Below, one piece after another: positions 32,169 through 40,316 of a stretch of DNA of 64,000 nucleotides. The notes under the pieces were generated by a model. The model was not told the DNA's origin and made no database searches. It worked only from the letters and a program-made list of their open reading frames with translations. Origin of the DNA: Salsuginibacillus kocurii DSM 18087 (lineage in GTDB: Bacteria; Bacillota; Bacilli; Bacillales; Marinococcaceae); assembly GCF_000377705.1 (NCBI RefSeq), contig NZ_KB898633.1:32807-96806 (forward strand). Reading direction: 5' to 3'. Within the stretch, counting starts at the first letter, position 1. The number at the start of each line of letters is the position of its first letter. Position numbers and translations under genes: made by a program.

Positions 32169-32510
32169 ATTTAAAGTATATCCGATCTGGGTGAAATGGT
32201 CAATGAAGTCTTCGTACTCACTTACTTTCTAAACACGTATTTCTAAAATGAAGAGAGGAGAAGAGAAGCTCCTTTGTTTTGCGGTATGTATAATAACGGG
32301 ACATTAGTAGGGTGGATAATATAGGAAAGGAGTTGGTGTTTATAGGCTTGATGTAAGGGTAATGAAACAAAATAAAATCCCCGGCAGGCAGTCTGGACTG
32401 CTTGCTGGGGATAGATGTTCGTCAAATCTAAAAGGTATGAAAATATGGTTAAGAGGTAGGTTGAATTAGAAGTAAAATGTATAGTTCATTTAAACAATAT
32501 ATTCTATCAT
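32169..32510. other. Intergenic region with a long hairpin
   Basis: About 340 bases without a convincing gene. ATCCCCGGCAGGCAGTC and GACTGCTTGCTGGGGAT (32377-32412) form a 17-bp stem with G-T pairs and a 2-base loop. There is no T tract, so its role is unclear. Confidence 0.35.
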
Positions 32511-32600
32511 TTAGTCAACGTAAAAGTCTTTTTCATAATTCTTTTTAAGTTCCATAGCCTCGTTAATCGTCTCCATCACAGCGGCAAAGAATTTTTTCAA
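32511..32600 (-). CDS. Small protein of 29 residues
   Basis: A TTG start with AAGGG eight bases upstream opens a 29-codon frame encoding KKFFAAVMETINEAMELKK followed by NYEKDFYVD, an amphipathic helix. Upstream on the minus strand, TTGCGC and CATAAT could form a promoter, and a perfect 14-bp palindrome GTTTTCATGAAAAC lies at 32669-32682. Helical small proteins with a KKFF...INEA opening occur in various bacteria, but I cannot name the family. Confidence 0.45.
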   Translation of the reverse strand: MKKFFAAVMETINEAMELKKNYEKDFYVD

Positions 32601-32906
32601 TTGATTCCCTTCTTTCCTAACGAGTATGGCTTTATTATGCGCTTTTTTTAGCAAACGCGCAAAACGCTTCAGTTTTCATGAAAACGAAAACATATTCTAT
32701 GAAAGCGGATGTCATATGATATATGCTCGTTATTTCTCCTTTTTCCTCAAAAATTCTATAGGATCTGAATTGTAGAGTTGAGAAAGAAGCAAGAAAAGAC
32801 GATTGGCTTGCAACTTTGCCGTGACAGCGAGTAAGACGATTTTTTTAGCAGGATAAAGAAAAGTAGAACGTTACATAAGGGGGAGGAGGCATGATAAGTG
32901 AGTCGT
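32601..32906. other. Intergenic region with a 14-bp palindrome
   Basis: Contains the perfect palindrome GTTTTCATGAAAAC at 32669-32682, a possible operator for the small gene at 32511-32600. Otherwise AT-rich, with no open frame of interest. Confidence 0.3.
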
Positions 32907-33215
32907 TTAGGAATCACTAGGGGATTGGAGCTCCACTGCTGTCTGGATGTTCTCTAATGTAAGATGGGTCTGGGCGTCTACATCATAAGGATGGTATAGT
33001 TTTTGTTCTTCTAAATAAGTCGCTATTTGTTCATGCAATTCAAGAGCGTCATTTAATTGTTGCGTCAGGACTGCTTTTACTTCTGGAGAGACCGTTTCTG
33101 TGACGGCCAGCGCATAATTTCTAACCCCGCTTTTAGAAGCAATCAACAAGTCCATTGCGAGCACTTGGTCGGTTAATTTATTCATGCCGGTCAACTGTTC
33201 TACGATTTTATTCAT
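32907..33215 (-). CDS. yraD: CotF-like spore coat protein (YraD-like)
   Basis: This 102-residue coat F domain protein begins MNKIVEQLTGMNKLTDQVLAMDLLIASKSGVRNYALAVTE and ends with EEQKLYHPYDVDAQ. The LLIxxKSGVRNYAxAxTE and Y-H-P-Y-D elements are typical of CotF-like proteins. With the four genes upstream it reproduces the order seen in the Bacillus subtilis yraG-yraF-adhB-yraE-yraD cluster, of which it would be the last member. ATG 33215 has AGGGAG before it; its start overlaps the previous stop. Likely a spore coat component. Confidence 0.82.
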   Translation of the reverse strand: MNKIVEQLTGMNKLTDQVLAMDLLIASKSGVRNYALAVTETVSPEVKAVLTQQLNDALELHEQIATYLEEQKLYHPYDVDAQTHLTLENIQTAVELQSPSDS

Positions 33216-33420
33216 GTTTATCTCCCTTTGCATTCAACAGTAAGTCTCGCAATTCTTCTACATGCCGAGTTGAATTCACTTCATCTTGCTGAAGGATTTT
33301 CTTTAACGCCGGATCAGATACTAACGGCTGCATCGTTTTCGCTTTTGTTAAGCTGACGGTTTTAAAGGCTGCAATTTCCTGTACTTCTAACGTTTCATGC
33401 AAGGCGAATTCATTCGTCAT
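33208..33420 (-). CDS. yraE: Small coat-associated protein (YraE-like)
   Basis: This 70-residue helical protein begins MTNEFALHETLEVQEIAAFKTVSLTKAKTMQPLVSDPALKKIL and then DEVNSTRHVEELRDLL. A closely related sequence is encoded at 35013-35234 (E/D-x-x-E-x-x-x-L-K-T-x-S-L-x-K-x-K-x-M-Q). This is the small partner of CotF-like proteins in the yra cluster. ATG 33420 follows GGAGGTG. It overlaps the next gene by eight bases. Confidence 0.8.
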   Translation of the reverse strand: MTNEFALHETLEVQEIAAFKTVSLTKAKTMQPLVSDPALKKILQQDEVNSTRHVEELRDLLLNAKGDKHE

Positions 33421-33478
33421 TGGATAACACCTCCACACAAGTACTTTGGCTGTAAAAAGAACTAAATCTGCCCTTGGA

Positions 33479-34615
33479 TTAAGGTTTTAACACCACTTTA
33501 ATGCAATCATCTGTTTTCGTATCGAAAATATCGTAACCTCGTTTGGCCTCTTCCAGAGGTAAAACGTGAGTTATAACATCACCAGGGTCCAGTTTTCCTT
33601 CAGCGATTAATTGATACATGTACGGCATAGAGTGGATGACTGGGGCTTGTCCTGTCCGCATGTTCACGTTGCGCTGAAAAATGTCCCCTAAAGGGAAGGC
33701 ATTGTATCTGCTGCCATAAGCTCCGGTCACTTGTATGGTGCCGCCTTTTCTTACTGCCTGGGCCGCTATTACCAGTCCGCCCATTGCGCCGCCGTGCAAT
33801 TTCAGCCCTGAGGCTATACTTTCCAGCGGGGTCATTTTCCCGCTCATCCCTACGCAGTCAATGACAACGTCCGCTCCGCCTTTAGTGATTTCATTAATGT
33901 GGTTGCCTACGCTTTCATATTGTTCGAAATTGATGATTTCCACGTTGTTGGTGCGTTTAGCGTGCTGCAGACGGTAGTCTACATAGTCAACGGCGATGAC
34001 GCGGTTTGCGCCTTTCAGCCAGCTGAATTTTTGCGCTAACAGGCCGACGGGGCCACAGCCGAGGACGACGACGGTATCTCCTTCTTTAACGCCGCCGTTT
34101 TCAACGCTCCAAAAGGCGGTGGTCATCGCATCTGAGATCAGACACAACCTTTCATCTTCCACTTCAGAATCATCAGGAACCTTGAAAGCACTGAAATTGG
34201 CATAAGGTACACGCATGTATTCAGCCTGCCCGCCAGGATAGCCGCCGGCTGTATTGGAATAGCCGAAGTACGCGCCCATTTGGCCGTTTGGATTCGAATT
34301 ATCGCATTGGCTTTCTAAATGATGAGTGCAGTAATAACACTCGCCGCAGCTTACGTTAAAAGGGATAATAACGCGGTCGCCTTTTTTAAAGTGTTTGACG
34401 TCTGGCCCGGTTTCTTCGACAATCCTCATCGGTTCGTGGCCGATAATATAGTCTTCTGGAAAATTTGGAACCATCCCGTGAATAAGGTGTAAGTCGGAAC
34501 CGCAAATGGCGGTGGTCGTTAGTTTGATAATCATATCGTCAGGTTTTTCAATTTTCGGGTCGGCTACTTCTTTTACGACGACATTTTTCACGCCTTGATA
34601 GGTTACGGCTTTCAT
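33479..34615 (-). CDS. adhB: Zinc-dependent alcohol dehydrogenase (AdhB-like)
   Basis: This 378-residue medium-chain dehydrogenase has catalytic zinc ligands ICGSDLHLIHG (Cys near residue 38) and GHEPMRIVEE, a structural zinc site CGECYYCTHHLESQC, and a Rossmann motif VVVLGCGPVGLLAQ near residue 187. The formaldehyde-dehydrogenase-like insertion (the GQMGAYFGYSNTAGGYPGGQAEYMRVP region) is present. Length equals the Bacillus subtilis AdhB, which also sits between pairs of coat-protein genes. ATG 34615 follows GGAGGAG; a longer frame precedes the site. The coat-gene context suggests a role in spores or sporulation, which is inference. Confidence 0.9.
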   Translation of the reverse strand: MKAVTYQGVKNVVVKEVADPKIEKPDDMIIKLTTTAICGSDLHLIHGMVPNFPEDYIIGHEPMRIVEETGPDVKHFKKGDRVIIPFNVSCGECYYCTHHLESQCDNSNPNGQMGAYFGYSNTAGGYPGGQAEYMRVPYANFSAFKVPDDSEVEDERLCLISDAMTTAFWSVENGGVKEGDTVVVLGCGPVGLLAQKFSWLKGANRVIAVDYVDYRLQHAKRTNNVEIINFEQYESVGNHINEITKGGADVVIDCVGMSGKMTPLESIASGLKLHGGAMGGLVIAAQAVRKGGTIQVTGAYGSRYNAFPLGDIFQRNVNMRTGQAPVIHSMPYMYQLIAEGKLDPGDVITHVLPLEEAKRGYDIFDTKTDDCIKVVLKP

Positions 34616-34634
34616 CAGTTGGTCTCCTCCCATG

Positions 34635-35003
34635 TCATTGATCTGGGCTTCTATCAAACATACCTTTGCGGGATGTGTCCTCTGGGAATAACGTCATTTG
34701 AGCAATGTCTTTTGTCTGATCTGCCGCTTTTTGGTCGAGTTTATATTGTTCCGGTAAGTCATAGGGATGAAACCATTTTTTTTCAATCAACAGTTGAGTG
34801 ACTTTGTCATGAAGCATGAGACTTTGCTGCAGCTGCTTACGCAAAAGGATGCGAGCATCACGAGAGGTGCATTCGGTTAACGCAATTGCAGTATTTCGAA
34901 CACTTTCTTTTGTGCGGATCAAAAATTCCACCCCAAGTGTTATATCCGTCTGCTCCGGCATATTGACGGCATTTTCGGGATCTAAATAGTCCATTTCCAT
35001 CAC
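34635..35003 (-). CDS. yraF: CotF-like spore coat protein (YraF-like)
   Basis: This 122-residue coat F domain protein is closely similar in pattern to the one at 32907-33215: TDITLGVEFLIRTKESVRNTAIALTECTSRDARILLRKQLQQSLMLHDKVTQLLIEKKWFHPYDLPEQ. The F-H-P-Y-D end motif and the LIRTKESVRN core are typical. Length equals that I recall for Bacillus subtilis YraF. GAGGTGAGCG precedes the start. It lies between the YraG-like gene and adhB-like gene. Confidence 0.82.
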   Translation of the reverse strand: MMEMDYLDPENAVNMPEQTDITLGVEFLIRTKESVRNTAIALTECTSRDARILLRKQLQQSLMLHDKVTQLLIEKKWFHPYDLPEQYKLDQKAADQTKDIAQMTLFPEDTSRKGMFDRSPDQ

Positions 35004-35012
35004 GCGCTCACC

Positions 35013-35234
35013 TCACTTTTCTTGAATAGGCGCTCTTGTATACAGATCTTGCAACTGATCGATATCTTGGATGGTTTGCTGCACATCTTCTTCCATTAAT
35101 GCGCGCAAGTCTTGATCGAACACGAGACCTTGCATCATTTTAGACTTAGCTAAACTGAGAGTTTTCAAGTTAAGCAATTCGTGGAGATCCAACGATTCAT
35201 GGGGAGCCAAAGGGGCTTTGCGTTGTTCAGACAT
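35013..35234 (-). CDS. yraG: Small coat-associated protein (YraG-like)
   Basis: This 73-residue helical protein is the first member of the yra-like cluster: PLAPHESLDLHELLNLKTLSLAKSKMMQGLVFDQDLRALMEEDVQQTIQDIDQLQDLY. It is paralogous to the 70-residue protein at 33208-33420. GGAGGTGAC precedes the ATG with normal spacing. About 140 bases upstream separate it from the broken DUF421 gene. Confidence 0.8.
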   Translation of the reverse strand: MSEQRKAPLAPHESLDLHELLNLKTLSLAKSKMMQGLVFDQDLRALMEEDVQQTIQDIDQLQDLYTRAPIQEK

Positions 35235-35373
35235 CCAGCAGTCACCTCCAACCGTTCTTCTGTCCTAATGTGAGCGTTTAATAGTGAAATATACAAACAA
35301 GTTGGCATAACCATGTCGAGGCAGGCGAAAGCAGGCCAAAATGGTGAATACTTCCTCGCAAAATTAAAGAGCG

Positions 35374-36095
35374 TTAGTTCCGAATTCGTGGTGCGCACAG
35401 GTTTTCGTCAAAGAGGGAAAGGTGGAGGTCGTTGTTGTGATTAATAGAGGCAAAAAACACCTCTTCTGTAGTAGTAATGCCGTGCTGCTTCAGTTCTTCA
35501 TTCAGCCATGACGTGTTTAAGTTTAAATCGCTGAGGACGTCCGTATAAAGTTTTCCTTCGATAATAAGTGGATAGGACATCGTGCTTTTGGTTGGCGGCA
35601 GGTTCATTTCTTCACTCGTTATAGGTTGTTTGCCGGTTTTTTTTAACACGCTTAACGCTCCATTGGCTTCGACAATGGCCGTTTCAACATCGCTTATATC
35701 AAAGACTTGCTGTTCCCTTAGCATTTGCAAAATATTATCAATCGAATAGCGAATGGACTTGAGGTTTCTACGTAAAAATTTCCCGTCTTGAACGACCACA
35801 GTTGGTTCAAATGTTAGCAGACGTCCCATCTTGCGGTTGGAGATTTTCCATTTAGCGACGAGCTTTTGTAAGAGTGCGATGGCAATAATGGCAGTGGCGG
35901 TGGGCAGGTGGTGAATGTCGGGGTCTGCGATATCTGCGCCAACTACGGCCCCAGCGTGACAATGATTAAAAAGTCGAATATCGGGAGTTCGCCAATCGCA
36001 CGTTTTCCCATATAGATGGTTAGCAGCAATAAGAGTGGTAGAATGGTGATGATGCGGCCTAATACAATTGCTATCTCTTTAATCGTTTCTAACAT
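35374..36095 (-). pseudogene. Frameshifted DUF421 (YetF-like) membrane protein
   Basis: From ATG 36095 (after AAAAGGAG) the frame encodes the family's N-terminal helices (IAIVLGRIITILPLLLLLTIYMGKRAIGELPIFDF LIIVTLG split here) and then hits a TAG at about 35946. One base later in the C run at 35949-35952, the other frame continues without interruption: AVVGADIADPDIHHLP, a third helix, then the soluble DUF421/YetF C-terminal domain (GRLLTFEPTVVVQDGKFLRRNLKS...). A single missing G (plus-strand C) in this run restores a 240-residue protein of normal length. It is either a recent inactivating mutation or a sequencing error in a homopolymer. Confidence 0.85.
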
Positions 36096-36300
36096 GTTTG
36101 TGCTCCTTTTCCTTTGTATGTATAGTGAGCCACATTTTCTATGAAACTATGTTGATAGTTGTTGTTTCCAAAATTTACATTGCGTATACATCATGATACA
36201 TTTAGAAGTACTGTAGAAACAGCTGAGGAGACGTTTTAGAGCTATAAATTAGAGGAATTAGGAAATAGAAATAGAATTAAGGGTTAGAGAGGATGTCATT

Positions 36301-37383
36301 GTGATACAGTCCACGTGGTTTCGATTTTTAGCTTCAGTTGTATTAATCCTTCTCGCCATTAATCTGGCGGTGATGGTACCTTTTATATTTCATCCGATTT
36401 CAGTAGCGATCAGTGCGCTTGCCCCGGTTTTAATTATTGGGGGCGTGCTTTATTACATATTGCGCCCGCTTGTAAACTGGATGAAAATCAAAATGCCCGT
36501 TCCGCTGGCGATTTTGATTATATTTGGCCTGTTTTCAGGGATCGTTGCGCTTATCGTGATGTTTGCAGGGCCCATTTTTATGGCTCAGATTAATCATTTA
36601 ATCGATAATATCCCTCAGTTTGTAAATGATACCCAGGAGTGGATTGATCAGGTGCTTGAGAGCGAATGGGTGAGGTATATTGAAGAAGAGGCAAACTTGC
36701 AGGATATTGATGCTTCTATGATTACTGATCAAATGTCCGGTTTTCTTTCCAATATCGGGGCAAATGTGATGAACTTTTTCAGTATTATCTTTAGCGTCAT
36801 TATGGTTATTGTCGTTTTGCCCTTTGTGCTGTTCTTTTTGTTAAAAGATGCCCATAAACTACCGGATAATATTTTGTATTTCCTCCCTAGTGATCAAAAA
36901 GATGAAGGAAGACGGATTCTTCATGATATGGATGAAACGTTGAGCGCTTATATTCAAGGCCAGGCCATTGTAAGTGTTTGTGTGGGGATTCTTTCATTAA
37001 TCGCCTACTTGATCATCGGCATTGATTACCCAATGGTGCTCGCGTTAATCGCGATGTTTACGAACTTGATTCCATTTATCGGACCGTTTATCGGCACGAT
37101 TCCGGCTGTGATTGTGGCCCTTTTTCAGGATCCGCTTCTTGCGTTATGGGTTATTTTGGCTATCGTAATCATTCAGCAGATTGAGAGCAATTTGATCTCT
37201 CCGAATGTGATGGGGCATAAGCTGCGGGTACATCCGCTCACGATTATTTTGCTGTTGATCCTGGCTGGGAATTTAGCCGGCGTAATCGGATTAATCTTGG
37301 CTATCCCGGCGTATGCTGTCAGTAAAGTGATATTGAGTAATGTCTATCGCTTGCTGCGCTTGCGCTATCCAAAGCTTAGATAA
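36301..37383 (+). CDS. AI-2E family transporter
   Basis: This 360-residue membrane protein belongs to the AI-2E/YdbI-PerM family. It has an N-terminal pair of helices, the SALAPVLIIGGVLYYILRPLVNWM segment, a long amphipathic loop with QEWIDQVL, then LPFVLFFLLKDAHKLP, the conserved GQAIVSVCVGILSLIAYLIIGIDYPMVLALIAMFTNLIPFIGPFIGTIPAVIVAL core and IVIIQQIESNLISPNVMGHKLRVHPL. Members export signals, solutes or ions in different species. Start GTG 36301 has GAGAGG upstream. The next gene overlaps on its upstream side. Confidence 0.9.
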   Translation: MIQSTWFRFLASVVLILLAINLAVMVPFIFHPISVAISALAPVLIIGGVLYYILRPLVNWMKIKMPVPLAILIIFGLFSGIVALIVMFAGPIFMAQINHLIDNIPQFVNDTQEWIDQVLESEWVRYIEEEANLQDIDASMITDQMSGFLSNIGANVMNFFSIIFSVIMVIVVLPFVLFFLLKDAHKLPDNILYFLPSDQKDEGRRILHDMDETLSAYIQGQAIVSVCVGILSLIAYLIIGIDYPMVLALIAMFTNLIPFIGPFIGTIPAVIVALFQDPLLALWVILAIVIIQQIESNLISPNVMGHKLRVHPLTIILLLILAGNLAGVIGLILAIPAYAVSKVILSNVYRLLRLRYPKLR

Positions 37384-37444
37384 AGACATGTTTGGCGATA
37401 ATCGAGAGCATGCGGATAAATTGAAGAAGAGGAGGGGGCCCGTC

Positions 37445-38272
37445 TTGATTTCATTTATGAAAGAAGTCGTTAGTGAATTTAAAGAAGATAACGTTCCTCT
37501 TCTTGGCGCGGCGCAAGCCTTTTATTATCTGCTGTCGATTGTGCCGATGCTGATGCTGATTTTGTCCATTCTTCCGTATTTAAATATAGACCCGGAGCGG
37601 GCGATAAATATCGCAAGCAGCGTGCTGCCCCCAGAAACGACCGCTATATTTGCAGATACCATAATTAGTGTGATCACCACGCCAAGCGGAGGCTTTCTTA
37701 CTTTTAGCATCATCGCTGCGTTTTGGTCCGCTTCGCTTGGCGTGAATGCTTTCATAAAAGCAACAAACGAAGCGTACAACGTGTCGGAAGCACGTTCTTT
37801 TATTAAAGGGCGGGCCTTGTCGTTCGGGCTGACGCTTGCAATCATGGCAGCGATTATTATTGCGTTAATCCTTCCCATTTTTGGAGACAACTTGTACGCG
37901 TTTGTTGAACCTATCCTCCATTTGCCGGAACAAGCGGAAAGTGTGCTCCATTTTCTGCGCTGGTTTATTAGCGTGGTCGTCATGATTCTTGTGCTGGCTG
38001 CCTTATATAAATGGGCCCCGAACCTTAAGATTTCTTATCGCTACGTCTGGCCTGGAGCGATTGCCGCAACCGCCTTATGGCAGCTGATCTCTTGGGGCTT
38101 TTCCCTGTATGTCAGTAACTTTGATAATTTTTCTGCTACGTATGGAAGTCTCGGTGGAATTATTATTTTGATGCTCTGGTTTTTCTTAACCGGGATCATT
38201 CTCGTTATCGGCGCAGAAATTAACGCCATTTATTACCGCAGAAATCACTACTCTCGCAAACTAGGCTCGTAA
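37445..38272 (+). CDS. YihY/BrkB family membrane protein
   Basis: This 275-residue protein has about six helices and the YihY family signatures: DNVPLLGAAQAFYYLLSIVPMLMLILSILPY near residue 15, FWSASLGVNAFIKATNEAYNV near 110, ALYKWAPNLKISYRYVWPGAIAATALWQ near 190 and YGSLGGIIILMLWFFLTGIILVIGAEINAI near 235. TTG 37445 follows AGGAGGGGG with ideal spacing; a longer frame starts inside the preceding transporter gene. Function is unknown (once misnamed ribonuclease BN). It is followed by a terminator-like AACAGCA...TGCTGTTTTTTT hairpin at 38281-38313. Confidence 0.9.
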   Translation: MISFMKEVVSEFKEDNVPLLGAAQAFYYLLSIVPMLMLILSILPYLNIDPERAINIASSVLPPETTAIFADTIISVITTPSGGFLTFSIIAAFWSASLGVNAFIKATNEAYNVSEARSFIKGRALSFGLTLAIMAAIIIALILPIFGDNLYAFVEPILHLPEQAESVLHFLRWFISVVVMILVLAALYKWAPNLKISYRYVWPGAIAATALWQLISWGFSLYVSNFDNFSATYGSLGGIIILMLWFFLTGIILVIGAEINAIYYRRNHYSRKLGS

Positions 38273-38476
38273 AAAGTTCGAACAGCAGCTGACTTCAGGT
38301 TGCTGTTTTTTTAAATGAGAAGAGATTATGAAATTTTTTCCAGTGTTCATTCGAAAAGGACCGGACGTGGATTTTCTTATGGCTTCCGGGAGAAGGTGAT
38401 GCACGAAAGCCGCTATTGGAAGGGAAAAAAAGGGCACGGCACGGAGGGGTTCTAACACAGGCAAGGTGAGGGAAAA

Positions 38477-38641
38477 TTAGCCTGTTTTCCGACCTTTGCA
38501 ATAAGCAGCAGCAAATAAGAAAACAATCGCTAACCCGCTGCCAACCGCCATCGCGTAGTCATAAACGCTTTGAAAAGCAAACCCGCCTGCAACTGAGAGG
38601 ACAAATAAGAGTAGGAAAAGGTGCATGTAATCCAATTTCAT
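38477..38641 (-). CDS. Small two-helix membrane protein (54 residues)
   Basis: The frame from ATG 38641 encodes MKLDYMHLFLLLFVLSVAGG, a short polar turn (FQSVYDYA), a second helix (VGSGLAIVFLFAAAY) and a basic tail ending CKGRKTG. GGTCGGTGG precedes the start. The regular two-helix layout with positive tail supports a real gene, though I do not recognise the family. Confidence 0.55.
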   Translation of the reverse strand: MKLDYMHLFLLLFVLSVAGGFAFQSVYDYAMAVGSGLAIVFLFAAAYCKGRKTG

Positions 38642-38878
38642 TGCTGCCACCGACCTTTGCTATAAGTTTACTACTTACTATACGGCCGCGGAAATGGAAC
38701 GTTTCACCTAGTCTGTAGTGGAAGGTTTAGCTTGCTTTTGAGGTGAAATAGACAGGAAAAGAGCTTTATTGACACGAAATAAAACAATAGACAGGCAGAA
38801 AACTGTGAGTGTTAACTGGTGTGATGAAAGGAATGCAGCTTAAATTACGAGACGGTGAAGTCGAAAGGAGTTATAACC

Positions 38879-39751
38879 ATGCAGGCAGAATTGGTGCTTG
38901 ATGCAAAGGCAAAACTAGGTGAAGGGCCGGCTTGGGATGGGCGCGTTGGCGTATTGTACTGGGTGGATATCGAAGGATGTGCCGTCCACACGTATGAACC
39001 AGCAAGCGGCGCATGGGAAACGTATGAATTTGAAGAACACGTCAGTGCAGCCATCCCAATGAGCGCAGGCGGATTAATCCTCGCGACAGAAAATGGGATT
39101 TCCACTTTTGACATGGAAACGAAAGAACAAACAGTACGCGTGCCGCTGATGAGCAATAAGCCATCGATCCGTTTTAATGATGCGAAGTGTGATCCGAGCG
39201 GGAGACTCTGGGCAGGCACGATGGCTTTCGGCTCAACTCCCGGCAGAGCCGATCTGTTTCGACTGGAAGAGAGTTTTGAATATACCCATGTGTTATCTGA
39301 TCTAACCGTATCAAATGGCATGGCCTGGGACACCGAACGCGAGTTGATGTATTTCATTGATACCCCGACGCAGGCGGTTTACGTATTTGATTATGATAAA
39401 ACGAGCGGAGCCATATCGAATCAACGCGTGGCCCTGGATGTTTCTGCGGAAAATGGGAAGCCCGACGGCATGACGATGGATACAGAAGGCATGCTCTGGA
39501 TCGCCTTTTTCCGCGGCGGCAAAGTGATCAGCTGGGACCCGATCAAGCAGAAAAAAGGACGGGAAATCAACCTGCCCGTATCAAAAGTAACTTCCTGCAC
39601 CTTTGGCGGTCCTGAGATGACAGACTTATACATTACGACGGCGAGCACCGGCCTAAGTGAGGCCGAGCTGCGCGATGAACCGCTGGCAGGCGGCTTGTTC
39701 CACGTTGAATTGGACGTCCCGGGAGTCCCGTCTTACCGGTTTGGAAAATAA
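38879..39751 (+). CDS. SMP-30/gluconolactonase family protein
   Basis: This 290-residue six-bladed propeller is of the SMP-30/LRE family, which hydrolyses sugar lactones. Metal-binding and family motifs seen are LGEGPAWDGRVGVLYWVDIEG (Glu near residue 15), RFNDAKCDPSGRLWAGTMAF near 100, SNGMAWDTERELMYFID near 145 (Asn ligand) and NGKPDGMTMDTEGMLWIAFF near 195 (Asp ligand). AAAGGAG precedes ATG 38879. With the enolase-superfamily dehydratase and dehydrogenases at 44381-48342 and the AraC gene between, it suggests an oxidative (lactone to acid to keto-acid) sugar route, which is inference. Confidence 0.9.
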   Translation: MQAELVLDAKAKLGEGPAWDGRVGVLYWVDIEGCAVHTYEPASGAWETYEFEEHVSAAIPMSAGGLILATENGISTFDMETKEQTVRVPLMSNKPSIRFNDAKCDPSGRLWAGTMAFGSTPGRADLFRLEESFEYTHVLSDLTVSNGMAWDTERELMYFIDTPTQAVYVFDYDKTSGAISNQRVALDVSAENGKPDGMTMDTEGMLWIAFFRGGKVISWDPIKQKKGREINLPVSKVTSCTFGGPEMTDLYITTASTGLSEAELRDEPLAGGLFHVELDVPGVPSYRFGK

Positions 39752-39867
39752 CTAGAGCGGCAGCTTGTGCGAGGCCGCAGGAACAGCGGAAAGTACGGGT
39801 GCGTGCGGTCCGGGCGGCGGTCTTCATGGCCGGAGGGCTCCCTTTCTCGGCGAAGGAGGAGGGGAGC

Positions 39868-39948
39868 ATGGATACATTTATAGACCGGGAACTCACTAAT
39901 GTGTACGTCTATCAGGGGCCTTTCCAGTGGTCAGATTTTAAGCTGTAA
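39868..39948 (+). CDS. Possible 26-residue peptide or remnant
   Basis: An ATG with the excellent site AGGAGGAGGGG three bases upstream opens a 26-codon frame starting MDTFIDRELTNVYVYQGPF and ending in WSDFKL. It could be the remaining start of a decayed gene in the lactonase transcript, or a small peptide. No homologue is known to me. Confidence 0.3.
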   Translation: MDTFIDRELTNVYVYQGPFQWSDFKL

Positions 39949-40316
39949 AGAGAGGAAATGGCTGGCATATTCCGGGCTCGCCTAGCCGATGTATACGCCC
40001 TTTGGCATGCCAAGCGCGATGTTATTGAGGTGGGTGGCTTTGTGGAGCAGGCAAGTGGTGTACGAAACGCTCAAAGCAGACAAGTGAGTAGACATGATTT
40101 TGTCCCTCATTCTACTACGTATTTTCACCAGGTGCTGCACCAGCTTCTTTTGGTTGAACAGCAGGAAAGGTAACGAAATCATTTCTTTAAAAATACCTTC
40201 ATCGCCGTTACCACTAACGGGTCAATCGCGAAGCCCAATGCGGGTGCCGCTTTCATTTGGCCCATGGTAGTGGCACCCCCTACGCGTCCTCCCCATCAGG
40301 CTTTGCTTTGTAACCA
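39949..40316. other. Intergenic region between lactonase and AraC genes
   Basis: About 370 bases. The only candidate on the minus strand is a 28-codon frame (40179-40265, MGQMKAAPALGFAIDPLV...) directly downstream of the AraC-type gene. It has a fair G-rich site before it but no recognisable homologue. Nothing else is supported. Confidence 0.3.
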
